NCBI GenBank assembly: GCA_040285745.1 | Contig: JAUFOR010000001.1 | Location: forward strand, 1,178,001 to 1,242,000 | DNA: 64,000 bases | Reading direction: 5' to 3' | From: Barthelona sp. PCE | Taxonomy: Eukaryota; Metamonada: BaSk clade | Shown here: one piece after another, positions 46,347-56,938 of the stretch | How positions within the stretch are numbered: the first letter of the stretch is position 1 | Layout of the letters: each line of letters opens with the position of its first letter | Program-made: the position numbers and the translations under genes | Notes under the pieces: generated by a model | The model's input: the letters and a program-made list of their open reading frames with translations, nothing else | Databases searched by the model: none | What the model was told of the DNA's origin: nothing

Positions 46347-49300
46347 CTATTGGAACTGCTGCATGCGTTCCTGCACCTGCTCGAGGGTGACATTTTGTAC
46401 CGGGGCAACGTTACATTGGCCGTGGTGTCCGCAGTTAGGCGAGAGGCACGAGAAGCAGAACTCGCGAGCGCAGGTGAAGCACTTCATGCTCTTACACTCT
46501 CCACCGTGCTCTATGGGTGTCAGGCAATTCGGACATACGCGCACAGACGGCACACCTGGAATGTTGTTAAACTCAATAGTAATCAAGGTTGCGTTGTGCA
46601 AACGGTTGTTGAGCTTGTCTACGTCGTCCTGCGTCCATTGCGAGAGGCGCTGCATGATAAAGAGCTTGAACTCGTTCGGGAGGATGCCGCGGATGGCGAG
46701 AGGGATTCCTTCGCGCACGCGCAAAACGCTGTTCGGGAGCCTCAATGTTTGATCGCAAAGGGCGACAGACGGCAGCAAGGTGTCGACCGGTTGTAGAATG
46801 ACGGTGAATAAGTTCAGTTCGGGCGAGCCGTTGAGCCAGTACACGAACTGCAGCAAATCAAGAGAGTTGAATCCCTGTAATATTTCTGCTAATGTGTCGC
46901 GTACGTTGGTGGGTACACTATCGTCGAATACCAGGGTAGCAAGAACCTGCTCGGTGGTGAAACGAGGGGGGCCGCACATCATCGCTTTGACTTCAGCGAA
47001 CGTGAGTGTGACTCCCAGCTGCGATATCAGCTCATGCGAGTTAAATGCTGCGTTAACCTTCTTCGACAGCTCCAACCATGGTTCGGAAAACACGACACGG
47101 GCGTTCTGCAGGAATTCATCAATGTTATCAGCAGTTACCAACTTGTCCTCATCTCCTAAGAAGTTGAAGTTCAGACTCTCGTGATTCAGCATGTTAAGGA
47201 TGTACCCCGACTCGGTCGGGAACACCCTGTCGAAGATAATTGCATCGGAAAGCTTGTCATAATCTTCACTGAGCGCATTCAGCAAGAACTGGCCAACCTG
47301 AATGTCGTCGACGGGCGACTGAAACACGAAACAGCAGTACAGGAAGCCGCACACGGCCTCGATGAGGTCTTCAGAAGCCGTGGTATCGAAGTGGATGAAG
47401 GAGCGAAGCTCGAAAATGTAATCCACGAACTGTGTAATTGAGAGCTGCTCCATTCCGTGCATCTTAATCGAAGCGCCGAAATGCTCAGCGCAGCTCATGA
47501 ACGTTCTGGTACTGGTGAACACCTTAACGAATAGTTCATCGAAGGACTCAGTGGTTTGCTCGAACTCCATTGTGCATCCATCACGCCCGTTGTCGCGCAG
47601 CAGCGCCTGCTTAGCAACGATGAACTGGTTGATCTGGCGTCGGATGAGTGTGATGCGGTCCTGCGCTACCGGTGCGTTTGCGCGCCACTCATAGCAGCTG
47701 AGCTCGTAAATGGACGGTCTCAGCTGAGGATCCTGAGCTTGGCAGCGTTGGATAATTTCCGAGTGGGCCCAGTTATTCGGCAAACCCAAATTGGCAATGT
47801 CTATTCTGTTTTGAGCGAAAATGTCGGCAACAGTTTTCCCAAGTGAAAAAATGTCGCTCAAAAACGTGTGAGGCTGACCCTTCAACACTTCATCGGCCAT
47901 GTAACCCACAGTACCAACCATTGTGGATCCAAGGGTGTGATTGTTCGAGATGCTGACGCCAAAATCGCACAACTTAATCTTGGGGTTTGATGCATCCTCG
48001 CTACAATAAACAAGAACGTTCTGCGGTTTGAGATCCCTCAAAATAATACCGCTGGCGTGCATCATGAACACGGCCATCACGAGCTGGTGAGCCAAACTGT
48101 TCCTCGTCGAAATATCAAGATCGGGGAATGCGCTCAAAAACTGCTCAAGATCGTAGGGTGCGCGTTCAAGCTCTAGACATACGAATTTGACAGTTGTGGA
48201 GCCCTTTTTCATTTCAGGCACAAGTACGACATTCTTGAGTGATACGACACATGGGTAAAGCTTTGTTAGAACACGTAGCTCCCTTCGCAGTGCTTTAAGA
48301 TTCATGTCTCTGTCGCCCCTAAACCTTTCGGAGACACAAATGCACTTGATGAACAGATCATCCCTTACCAACGTGTCGTTCTGCAATCCAATTTCCTCCA
48401 GATCGCCGTTCAGATAGTTATCGTAACTGATGATCTTTGGAACAGAGGGAAACCTGATGGAAGACAGTCGCAGCTCCACCAGTGTGCTGTTGAGGTTGAC
48501 GGCGAGAGAAAACTCACAAATTGTATCTTTCAATTGTTTAGCGTTTGACTCAATTACATCAATCAGATGAGCCTTGGTATCCACGAAATGAGCACGTGTA
48601 TACCCGTTGATATCCGAATGATGACGATCCAGCTGGTCTTGAAGCGAATACAGTTGATTGAAATCGATGGTGACATCTACTTCATCCTGCGCGTTTTGTG
48701 CTTCCCTGAACTCCTTAACGCGCTGTGTGATCTGTTTGATCTGTTCAACGATGTCATCCAAAGCCTTACTCTTGTCGCTGAAATGTATGAGCGCTGAGTG
48801 CACCTCAGCCAAGTGAAGCTCGTCATACTTATCGAAAACCTTGAAGTAAACATCCAAACTCTGCAGTTCTGTAAGTTTAGCAGCGTAGGAATACTCGTTC
48901 AGCAACTTAGCAATGGGAAACTGTGCTACCAAATCCGAAAACTTGGAGCTGAAAGTGATGGATAAGGTATCTTCTAACTCAAAATCTAAAATGATGTTTT
49001 TCAGTGAATTAATTAAGTTAATAGCCTGCTCTAGTTCATTCATATGCTGTTCCAACGTATTCACAATGGAGTTAGAAGACATTAAATTAAAAAATGAGTC
49101 AGGCAGCATCTCAAGCTGACGAACGGCGGCAGCGCAACCGTTAACATGCTCCGTCAGCGCACTGTACTCAATGTTACCTGAATTGGGTACCAGCTGACTC
49201 AGTATATCAAAAGTGACTTGCAACTTCATGTCCATCTCATATTTTTGGTCTTCCATATCCTTCTTCTGCTTCTGCAACTTCATTTCTATCTCTGACTTCT

Positions 49301-50561
49301 GCCTTTCAAACTTTGATTCCAACTTCTGTTCAATGATTCTGGAGTACAATTCACTAATCTCAATATCTATAGCGTTACCATAGTTGTTTCTATCACTGTT
49401 GCACTTCAAAATACGGCCAAACCCATTATCTTTGGTCCACTCCACCATCATAAACGTGCCATCATCCAATTCAACATGGAACACTGAGTCAGCATCTTTT
49501 GTGACATTGACAATAACTCCGTTGTGAGGGTCATGTTTCTTAGTTATGCAGTTCTCCTTATATATGTAAGCAATTCTCGATGAAAAAAAACAAAGACAGC
49601 CATTTTCAACCTTTTTGATAAAGTAGTTTTCTTCACAAGTACTGAATGATCCACAACAAAAGAACGAGCCAAGTGGAGTGTTAGCCTTAATTAAATAATC
49701 TTCAACAATATCATACGAAACAGTTGGTCCTGTGCAATGCGATGGAACGGTGGCAACTATTTCGCCTTTAACATCACAAATATACCCAATTCCAGAATTC
49801 GCTACAACTGTGAAGTGCTCTTCAGCTGGCGAAATGTATCCTGCTTCAACTTTTTCAATATCCATATTAATTATTGATCCTTCCCACATGAGAGACCCAC
49901 CATTTGATCGGTTATAAACCATTGTCCAACATGACTCACTAAACATCAGATAATTCGATGAAATGTCTGCTGAAATTGGAACTACATATCTGATATGATT
50001 TGTTTGTAATAAAACATTATTTCCACAATCTCTGGATCTGAGCTTGAATTTCTTTGCTTCTCCAGTGAAATAACTTTCCAAAAAAAACATTTCTCCATCA
50101 CTCTGCTCAACAGCAAAACGACCATCAAACTTCATGGCTGCCTCGCTTGAACCATGAATAAACTTGTGCACATGGTTAACACTCTCTTGAACAAAGATAG
50201 CCTCAGAATTGACCCAGCTATTGCTTCCTTTTGTAAAAGTAACATTCGAGATTAAACTTTGCGAGCTTATGCAATGTACATGGTAGTCATCACCGTCCTT
50301 AAATGCCAGAAATTGTCCGTCAAAACTCAAACAACCATTCTGAACCTCTGAATTGGTAGGTACGGCGTAAATTTCATCCAATGACGGAATACTGAACACG
50401 CGGATGTGACTGGTGTGCACCGTGGCCAACACTCGCTCATCCTTAGATGTCAAAGATACACCGGTGTAAGGTTCATCAGATAATATCACATCTATGATCT
50501 GTTTTTCATCAACCCACTTCACATAAGCACGCCCATCTTCTGTTTTAAGTGCTTTAACCAT
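46347..50561 (-). CDS. Protein kinase - HECT - Rcat fusion with N-terminal beta-rich region
   Basis: 1404 residues. About 1-395 are short beta strands, probably a propeller. A charged coiled coil follows (~412-445), then a long helical region. The kinase domain (~715-960) has a beta-3 Lys in LFIKCICV, LRDLKPQNVLV near 844 (the HRD His is Leu) and CDFG near 866. Residues ~1000-1305 align with HECT domains: AEVKAMMCGPPRFTTEQV in the hinge/C-lobe, LLQFVYWLNGS, and the catalytic position Cys1269 in LLPSVALCDQTLRLPN. The C-terminus (~1343-1385) is an RBR Rcat-like module, CPNC-x9-C with GGECKSMKC placing Cys1356 at the Parkin catalytic position, then FCFSC. No RING1 is present. It could link phosphorylation to ubiquitin transfer. 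Confidence 0.85.
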   Translation of the reverse strand: MVKALKTEDGRAYVKWVDEKQIIDVILSDEPYTGVSLTSKDERVLATVHTSHIRVFSIPSLDEIYAVPTNSEVQNGCLSFDGQFLAFKDGDDYHVHCISSQSLISNVTFTKGSNSWVNSEAIFVQESVNHVHKFIHGSSEAAMKFDGRFAVEQSDGEMFFLESYFTGEAKKFKLRSRDCGNNVLLQTNHIRYVVPISADISSNYLMFSESCWTMVYNRSNGGSLMWEGSIINMDIEKVEAGYISPAEEHFTVVANSGIGYICDVKGEIVATVPSHCTGPTVSYDIVEDYLIKANTPLGSFFCCGSFSTCEENYFIKKVENGCLCFFSSRIAYIYKENCITKKHDPHNGVIVNVTKDADSVFHVELDDGTFMMVEWTKDNGFGRILKCNSDRNNYGNAIDIEISELYSRIIEQKLESKFERQKSEIEMKLQKQKKDMEDQKYEMDMKLQVTFDILSQLVPNSGNIEYSALTEHVNGCAAAVRQLEMLPDSFFNLMSSNSIVNTLEQHMNELEQAINLINSLKNIILDFELEDTLSITFSSKFSDLVAQFPIAKLLNEYSYAAKLTELQSLDVYFKVFDKYDELHLAEVHSALIHFSDKSKALDDIVEQIKQITQRVKEFREAQNAQDEVDVTIDFNQLYSLQDQLDRHHSDINGYTRAHFVDTKAHLIDVIESNAKQLKDTICEFSLAVNLNSTLVELRLSSIRFPSVPKIISYDNYLNGDLEEIGLQNDTLVRDDLFIKCICVSERFRGDRDMNLKALRRELRVLTKLYPCVVSLKNVVLVPEMKKGSTTVKFVCLELERAPYDLEQFLSAFPDLDISTRNSLAHQLVMAVFMMHASGIILRDLKPQNVLVYCSEDASNPKIKLCDFGVSISNNHTLGSTMVGTVGYMADEVLKGQPHTFLSDIFSLGKTVADIFAQNRIDIANLGLPNNWAHSEIIQRCQAQDPQLRPSIYELSCYEWRANAPVAQDRITLIRRQINQFIVAKQALLRDNGRDGCTMEFEQTTESFDELFVKVFTSTRTFMSCAEHFGASIKMHGMEQLSITQFVDYIFELRSFIHFDTTASEDLIEAVCGFLYCCFVFQSPVDDIQVGQFLLNALSEDYDKLSDAIIFDRVFPTESGYILNMLNHESLNFNFLGDEDKLVTADNIDEFLQNARVVFSEPWLELSKKVNAAFNSHELISQLGVTLTFAEVKAMMCGPPRFTTEQVLATLVFDDSVPTNVRDTLAEILQGFNSLDLLQFVYWLNGSPELNLFTVILQPVDTLLPSVALCDQTLRLPNSVLRVREGIPLAIRGILPNEFKLFIMQRLSQWTQDDVDKLNNRLHNATLITIEFNNIPGVPSVRVCPNCLTPIEHGGECKSMKCFTCAREFCFSCLSPNCGHHGQCNVAPVQNVTLEQVQERMQQFQ

Positions 50562-50989
50562 GTCAGATTAATTATAAATTCCCAGAAAAAGTAAAAAAAT
50601 TTTAACAACTATATAGATAGTTTTCAAATGTTCAACTGATAAGAATATCATTGTGACAGAGCAGATCACAAATAGTATCGCCCAATAATATTCGGAATGT
50701 TGTTCAATCTGAGATGTTATGCAATATCATTGAAAGAAGAATTGTAACGTGAGTGAATACGTGGCTGAAAGGTGCGAAGCAACATTGATGTTTTATCATT
50801 TAACTATGAGTATTCGAGCAGTTAATGATCTTGAACAAATTTTTTTTACAGTGAAGATTTGATGAGTTTAAGATCTATTGCCTCAACATTTGATACAAAA
50901 ATCCCAAATTAAGAGTCCATTATCATAAAATACTGTAGATCCTTTAAAGGAAAATAAAATAAAAAAGCAAATATGTACTAACAACCTGT
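50562..50989. other. 428-base gap upstream of the kinase-HECT gene
   Basis: AT-rich, between two minus-strand genes. No frame longer than ~20 codons is notable. It contains a perfect AACTAT/ATAGTT inverted repeat near 50605-50620 and an ACAGAGCAGATCAC string near 50655 that only superficially resembles U6 snRNA. The promoter of the kinase-HECT gene should be at the left end. Confidence 0.5.
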
Positions 50990-52798
50990 CTAAACATTGA
51001 TTGGTGCCCATTTAAGTAATATATTATCCAAAGAAGCCGTATACAGGTCATCAGGACTTCTACCAAAACAAACATCTGTAATAGCACGTCGATGACCAAT
51101 ACTTTTGAAAGTACTTTCACAAAAACCACTGAGAGTAGGTGGATTATCAAACAAAAATACAAGTTTGCTAAATGCAACTGCAAGGCGTCCCAGAGGACTA
51201 AAGCGACATTTGTGGGGAGTAAAACGTACTATTGAAGAATCTGCAATGTCAAGTTTAACGGTTTTTAGAGGATCACCCATACGTACATCAAAAAGATGCA
51301 AAAATCCATTGCTGTCCACGCTTGCAATTGTCGCTTTCTGAATCGAACTGCGTACATAAGCATCCATAACAGCTCGAGGACCTTGTTTGAATCTACTAAC
51401 AACTAGGTCAGGGTGTCTCAGATCAACAATACTCATTTCACCGGAAGAAGCATTTGATGAGCTGATAGCAAAGCTATTTCTATCAAGAACAGCAATATCA
51501 TCACATTGAAAAGAGGTTGATAAAGGAATAGTACATACACATGATGAACTTCTCATATCCCATACCTTTACGGCTGTGGTTCCCTTGCCTGACGTGGCAA
51601 TCAACACGTCAGTTAGTGATTTAACATGCTTTAATGAAGAATGTGAAGCATTTAAACATATATTGCTGAGTTTAATATTACAATTTGATTCCTCAAATAT
51701 TGTAGGTCTAAACTCTGGCTCTCCCTCGAATAGCACCTGGTGTTCTGTCTTTGGTGGATCTATATGCAATGAATCAGTTATTAGATCCGAATAATCAACC
51801 AATGACAAATTCCCATTGCCCAATCCACATAATATCATTTTGCTTGATTGTGAAACATCAGCACATACAATTGGGGCGGGGAGACGTTGTCTGTGTATAA
51901 AAGCTCCAGTGTCAGGCTGCCAAAAACAAACTGTATGGTCAGCTGATGAAGACACTAACATATCTTGTTGTTTACGATCACCATTAATGAAATTAACACT
52001 CGACACACCATCTACATGAGCTCCATATTCTTTAATTGGTCGCCATAAGTTTTCACTATAAAACATTCGATTTTTCACTTCACCAGCCATTCTTTTGATA
52101 CGATCAACAAATCCACCTGTTTCCGTGTCTATCTCAGCCGTACGGCCTTGATGAAAACATCCATATTGTAAACTATTCATAAAATCATTATATAATGAAG
52201 AACTTTTTTGAAACCCTGATATGATTGAATTTCTTGGTGATATTTGTTGTTGCACACTACTAAGAGATTTCTTCATTGTCATCGGTGGTTGTAAAACAGG
52301 TGTTAGTAAAGGTGAAGTTTTGAAAGGTGTGATTGGTATTGAAACTTTCGGTTGTATTGTTTGTCCTGATATCTGACTTGTTATAGCCTCAATAATGTTT
52401 GGCCGCAGGTCTTTGAACGCGTTTCGGATGGCGCTGTCTATTTTGTCTGTCACAAAATCATATTTTGATGAAGTTTGTGTAGTAGCGTTACATATTTGTA
52501 CTTTTGTGTCATTTGATGTCGTTTCCAAGAAACCCTGTTTGATGAGCTCCTCGTATATGTAACAGAATGCCAGTAAACGATCTCCTGAATCAATTTTTCG
52601 GAAATTCACATTTAAGGCTACTCCAAGAATTTTAAGTTCATCAAACGAAACAGACTGCATGGCTTTGAGAGGCCCCAGTATCCACATTGCGATAAAACTG
52701 CTCCAGCTAATTGGAATATCACGAATCTCATTAATATGTTCAATTAATCGCGTATTTCGTGATGATTTCCTTCTACTATTGCTATTTATCTCGCTCAT
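50990..52798 (-). CDS. WD40-repeat protein, function unknown
   Basis: 602 residues. The N-terminal ~100 residues are helical (SFIAMWILGPLKAMQ, YIYEELIKQGFLETT). A Ser/Thr/Pro-rich linker (~140-215) follows. The rest is a WD40 propeller: GAHVDGVSSVNFIN, MLVSSSADHTVCFWQPDTGA, TSGKGTTAVKVWDMR, GHRRAITDVCFG and DLYTASLDNILLKWAP. The final repeat ends the protein. No partner motif is clear. It may be an adaptor. It lies between the ferlin and kinase-HECT genes, all on the minus strand. Confidence 0.8.
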   Translation of the reverse strand: MSEINSNSRRKSSRNTRLIEHINEIRDIPISWSSFIAMWILGPLKAMQSVSFDELKILGVALNVNFRKIDSGDRLLAFCYIYEELIKQGFLETTSNDTKVQICNATTQTSSKYDFVTDKIDSAIRNAFKDLRPNIIEAITSQISGQTIQPKVSIPITPFKTSPLLTPVLQPPMTMKKSLSSVQQQISPRNSIISGFQKSSSLYNDFMNSLQYGCFHQGRTAEIDTETGGFVDRIKRMAGEVKNRMFYSENLWRPIKEYGAHVDGVSSVNFINGDRKQQDMLVSSSADHTVCFWQPDTGAFIHRQRLPAPIVCADVSQSSKMILCGLGNGNLSLVDYSDLITDSLHIDPPKTEHQVLFEGEPEFRPTIFEESNCNIKLSNICLNASHSSLKHVKSLTDVLIATSGKGTTAVKVWDMRSSSCVCTIPLSTSFQCDDIAVLDRNSFAISSSNASSGEMSIVDLRHPDLVVSRFKQGPRAVMDAYVRSSIQKATIASVDSNGFLHLFDVRMGDPLKTVKLDIADSSIVRFTPHKCRFSPLGRLAVAFSKLVFLFDNPPTLSGFCESTFKSIGHRRAITDVCFGRSPDDLYTASLDNILLKWAPINV

Positions 52799-52913
52799 AA
52801 CATTAAGAAATTTCTTAAAAATAAAGAAAAGGGTATAAAAATGATAACATTGGAAATATTGGTATCAGTTTATTCACACATTTTTCCATCATAAGATGGA
52901 TAGACATTGGATG

Positions 52914-55900
52914 TTACCAGAAAAGTATGTATAACATAAGTACTATGATTGTAATAAACGTACAGTAAAGTATTCTCTTAATCTTTTGATAAATTTCACC
53001 AATTTTCTTATCTATTCTCCAAGGCGCATAGCTCGTGGGCGGTCTGTCCGGTTCTGGAAGATAAGGATCATCATTGGGAGCTTGTCTACCAAGTCCTACA
53101 GGATTCATAATTGCTTCATCTTGATCCATAATGCACATTTCAATTTCAACCTCTCCTTGAGGCTCAAGGCCTGTGTTGGGGTGCAGGAGAGTGATCCATT
53201 GTCGAGAAACACCTAAACGACTGCGTTGATGACGATACTTTCTTAGAATCTGCTGAAGATCTACAACGGCTTCAGCTATTGATTCATTACGACTTAGCAT
53301 ATCGCGATCCCACAGCTGTAGACGCAGACGGCAGTGTTTTGTAGGAACAGGAACGTTATTGAATACGTATCTCCAGTTAAAAAAACCTTTGCCATCAAGC
53401 GACCGCCAATTAGTGTCAGAGTTCTGCCTGGACACATGGTCCTGTCCCATTAGATCAGCACTTATAATAATATCACTGTGATCCTTTTCTTTGAAGACTA
53501 CATTCCTTGTATTCCACACAACAACACGAACTTCCGTTAAAATTGGCTTAGGAGGCGTGAGGTCAAGCGGTAGGGGTTCAGTACCAGCTTCAAAGATTTC
53601 AAACCAAAGATCAATGGTTCCTTGTTGGAATAAAGAAAGTGGAGACCATAAAGTACGACGCTGTAATGGTTTACGATCAATGTCACACCATTCCTTCGAC
53701 AACCAACGTTGCTCCGTATCAATGAGTGTACCACCTACCAACTTATCATGGATCAAGCCTATCTTCCATATTGCTATACAAACAATAGGTGAATCAGGTA
53801 GATTAACAGGAATATCAACAACTAATTCTTTGATTTCTTGAACGGGGTCACTCTTATATAAAAATTGTTTCTCAAAAAGATTTGAACCTAGAGATAATGT
53901 TACATAAAATTCTGTATTAGAAACATCATCATAATTTAAATCAGTTTTTGTAAGATATATTCTTGTCACCAATTTGCGTTTGCAAAAATCACAAGATATT
54001 TGACTTAATAACGTATCTACATCAGTTAAAGAAGTTGTACTTAATTGAAGATTAAATTTAATCATTCCTTGAGATGTTTTGGGCATTTCTTTAAAAATAT
54101 CTTTAAACTTTTGCCAAAATCCTTTTCTATTAGATGAATCATTCCAAAAATCAACAAAATCATAAGGATTTTCATTTAAAAAATCTTCAATTTCACTTGG
54201 TAACTTAACTCTTGATAATGGATCATCTGGATTGTCTACGGGAGGGAAATCCTTAAAGTGTTGTGGTAAACAACTACCTTGGACTAATGGTTCATCCCCA
54301 ATTTCACCTTTAAGTTCCACTGTCTCACCAACTCGTACATTTGTATCATCTTCAGTAAAGAGAAAAAATGGATCACGACGCATACCGTCTGCTTCTCCTT
54401 CTTCATCGAGCTCTACCTCAGTTCGGTTAGCTTCTACTACTTCTGGACATCGACTGTTTATGTCAATATGAGCAAAACCACAAAAAACTTTTTTGCTTGA
54501 CTTCGTGTAATATACCCTCACCAACATATCAGCGCAAAGAGACGCGTCAACCGGGAGATGGACAGTGTCAACCATAGCATCACTGATAACAGCAGCGTTA
54601 GCACTTGATACTGTCAGTGTATTACTGTTGTATTCGGTCTTGGACAAACTAAGGTAACCATCTGAGTCAAAGTGGGGCATGGAGCAATCAAAGCTTACCT
54701 GTTTGTATGGTTTAACTAGATCTTGGATAGCAGCAAGAGCAAATTCAAAATGTAAAGGTCTAACTTCAATGGGTGGCATTTTGAAGTTCATTTTTTCACT
54801 ATCACTCACCTCAAGATACAACAACACGCGGCCACAAGGCTTCTTATTGACACCTTGAACCAATTGTGCCCACCTATAACCAGGAGTCTGTGCAATATCA
54901 GCATACATAAAGTCAGCGTAACCACCGATACTGATATTCTTTCTATCGTGTTGGTTTAGCTTGATTTGCACCGCAGGGACAAGTTCATCGTCAACCGGAA
55001 CACTGGTGACGAAAGAAAAAGATTGATTAAAAGAAGGCGCTAGATCATCAATGATTTCTGTCTCAAAACGACCTCCTCCCAATGCAACAGACACAGAAGT
55101 GTTCGAGTTGCCATGTTCGTCCATAGGGAGGAGCTTTTCAGCGTATACAATACCACCGTGCACATACACAGAACGATCGGCTGGCATATCAGGTGCACTG
55201 TAGTATTCCGGGCGCTTGCATTCATTATACGCCTTGAGGGCACACAAGAGCATAGGCGGATCTGTGAATTCGTGTGAAAGAGAAGAAGTTGGATCAGGTA
55301 AAATTTCACGCCATTGAGGTACATATTCGTTACTGAAATCAGAAACACGGATGAAACCAAAACGGTTATCACCAACATATACACTGATGATAGCGTCAGG
55401 TAATTGAGTTATATCATCAGGCATAATAGTCTCCACTGCATCATATACTGGATCGGTACCTAAATAAAACGATCCATTAGTACCTGATGTGGCACGTGTT
55501 TCCCTTTTTTCTGGTCCCCACTCCAACACTAGACGTATTTTATCATATTGGATGGGAAAACCTGTTGCATTAGACACATGCCAATGTAATTCCCATTTCG
55601 ATAGTTCAGGTTTCGCAATCCCTGATACATGTTCAGTTACAGCCTTAAACTCTGGCAAAGATGCTGTGGGTAGAAACGGCATTGTTTCAAATCCAAGAAG
55701 TACCATACCAGCCCAATTAGTGGAAGATTGATGGGAATAAGTAGCACGTTCACCTGCTATCCAATCAAATAAGCCAACGCCTGAGCTTCGGTACAAATGG
55801 TACCAACGGGGTGCTATACCTTCTGACATCTGAATATCATTAAAAGAAAAATGCAATGAAGATATTTGTTCATTAATTTGTTTAACTAACATGTTATCAC

Positions 55901-56762
55901 GATCATAGACATCTATAAAGACATCGTCACTGAGTGTTGGAAGAAGACACGGGATTTTTAAAGTTGTGTTCCAAGAAGGGTTATAAGTATTGTCTACAGG
56001 TTCTGTGCTCAGAGATGCTCCACCAAAGGAAGCCTTAACGAGCCCATCACATGTACCGAACGTATCCATCTTGGGTAATCCACGGGCTTCTAGACAGTGC
56101 ACTACAAGATAAACTTGTTCTGGGTGAATTTGAGGAGGAAGGACAAGTTGAGAAGAAAGACTCCCTTTAAAGTCCTTCATAACAATCGTTTCCAACTCAT
56201 TAAACGCCTTAGATTTCTCCTCTCCTGGTTTCAGCACAAATGATGCACATCTTATGAATCCTTGTGATGAACCACAAACATCAGCATTAGAAAGACAATA
56301 CCATGTAGGTGGTACAGTCATTTCATTCCAATTACGAATGACGTCGGGGTCAATAGACAGCTTTCCAATGAGGGCATCAGTCCATAACATGTTAGAATCA
56401 TATACAGCAATTTCAATGCGAGTAGTATTAAATTCTTCTTCACTGAGCTCTAGTTCAAAGAAGAACTGCTCGTCGAAGATTGCATTGAGGCAGTTTCGTG
56501 CCACAGATGTGGATCTAGTCTCTTTCATACTGTCATTAATGATAGATATCTCAACGACAGGATCCGACATTCCATTACGTTGTTTTCCAACGAGGTTGCG
56601 CACCTCGATGACATGGATGCCAAATTGATACGAGTTCTGTGCTACACCATCGATGTCGAGTTTACGAAGTGTACGGAAGGGAATCGCTTCATCACCTTCC
56701 TCCTCCTCGGGCGGAGATACGAACTTAACGCCGCAGAGATCAAGAACTTCCTGTTCTGCCAT
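52914..56762 (-). CDS. Ferlin-like multi-C2 tail-anchored protein
   Basis: 1282 residues. At least four, probably five or six, C2 domains: one from about residue 45 (FGIHVIEVRNLVGKQRNGMS then DPVVEISI), one from ~215 (VYLVVHCLEARGLPKMDTFG), further divergent ones in the middle, and two near the end (~960 and ~1090, the latter VRVVVWNTRNVVFKEKDHSD then IIISADL). An acidic linker lies near 760-800. The C-terminus is a single hydrophobic anchor (~1262-1280) preceded by basic KIYQKIKR. Ferlins bind phospholipids with calcium and act in membrane fusion and repair. Calcium-binding Asp residues are kept in some C2 loops (NGMSDP). Divergent from the SM-protein gene. Confidence 0.85.
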   Translation of the reverse strand: MAEQEVLDLCGVKFVSPPEEEEGDEAIPFRTLRKLDIDGVAQNSYQFGIHVIEVRNLVGKQRNGMSDPVVEISIINDSMKETRSTSVARNCLNAIFDEQFFFELELSEEEFNTTRIEIAVYDSNMLWTDALIGKLSIDPDVIRNWNEMTVPPTWYCLSNADVCGSSQGFIRCASFVLKPGEEKSKAFNELETIVMKDFKGSLSSQLVLPPQIHPEQVYLVVHCLEARGLPKMDTFGTCDGLVKASFGGASLSTEPVDNTYNPSWNTTLKIPCLLPTLSDDVFIDVYDRDNMLVKQINEQISSLHFSFNDIQMSEGIAPRWYHLYRSSGVGLFDWIAGERATYSHQSSTNWAGMVLLGFETMPFLPTASLPEFKAVTEHVSGIAKPELSKWELHWHVSNATGFPIQYDKIRLVLEWGPEKRETRATSGTNGSFYLGTDPVYDAVETIMPDDITQLPDAIISVYVGDNRFGFIRVSDFSNEYVPQWREILPDPTSSLSHEFTDPPMLLCALKAYNECKRPEYYSAPDMPADRSVYVHGGIVYAEKLLPMDEHGNSNTSVSVALGGGRFETEIIDDLAPSFNQSFSFVTSVPVDDELVPAVQIKLNQHDRKNISIGGYADFMYADIAQTPGYRWAQLVQGVNKKPCGRVLLYLEVSDSEKMNFKMPPIEVRPLHFEFALAAIQDLVKPYKQVSFDCSMPHFDSDGYLSLSKTEYNSNTLTVSSANAAVISDAMVDTVHLPVDASLCADMLVRVYYTKSSKKVFCGFAHIDINSRCPEVVEANRTEVELDEEGEADGMRRDPFFLFTEDDTNVRVGETVELKGEIGDEPLVQGSCLPQHFKDFPPVDNPDDPLSRVKLPSEIEDFLNENPYDFVDFWNDSSNRKGFWQKFKDIFKEMPKTSQGMIKFNLQLSTTSLTDVDTLLSQISCDFCKRKLVTRIYLTKTDLNYDDVSNTEFYVTLSLGSNLFEKQFLYKSDPVQEIKELVVDIPVNLPDSPIVCIAIWKIGLIHDKLVGGTLIDTEQRWLSKEWCDIDRKPLQRRTLWSPLSLFQQGTIDLWFEIFEAGTEPLPLDLTPPKPILTEVRVVVWNTRNVVFKEKDHSDIIISADLMGQDHVSRQNSDTNWRSLDGKGFFNWRYVFNNVPVPTKHCRLRLQLWDRDMLSRNESIAEAVVDLQQILRKYRHQRSRLGVSRQWITLLHPNTGLEPQGEVEIEMCIMDQDEAIMNPVGLGRQAPNDDPYLPEPDRPPTSYAPWRIDKKIGEIYQKIKRILYCTFITIIVLMLYILFW

Positions 56763-56938
56763 GGAAAAGGTAGTAAAAAATTATACAGGTTAGGATAGCT
56801 AACACACTATTTGTGTTGTCAATCGCCTGAAATATGGATAAATACTGCGTGATTCATCCTAAAAATCATATAAGAAATGTATACAAAAAGAAACGCTTGT
56901 TTCACAATTTCTTCCTTTTCAAGTTGTATTTTAGAACA

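Noticed and set aside
46296-46796. 166-codon plus-strand open frame opposite the end of the kinase-HECT gene
   Set aside because: It lies antisense to the conserved HECT/Rcat coding region, whose high GC makes long antisense frames likely, and it has no recognisable domain.
50655-50668. ACAGAGCAGATCAC resembling the U6 ACAGAGA box
   Set aside because: The following conserved U6 core is missing and there is no T-tract terminator at the right distance.
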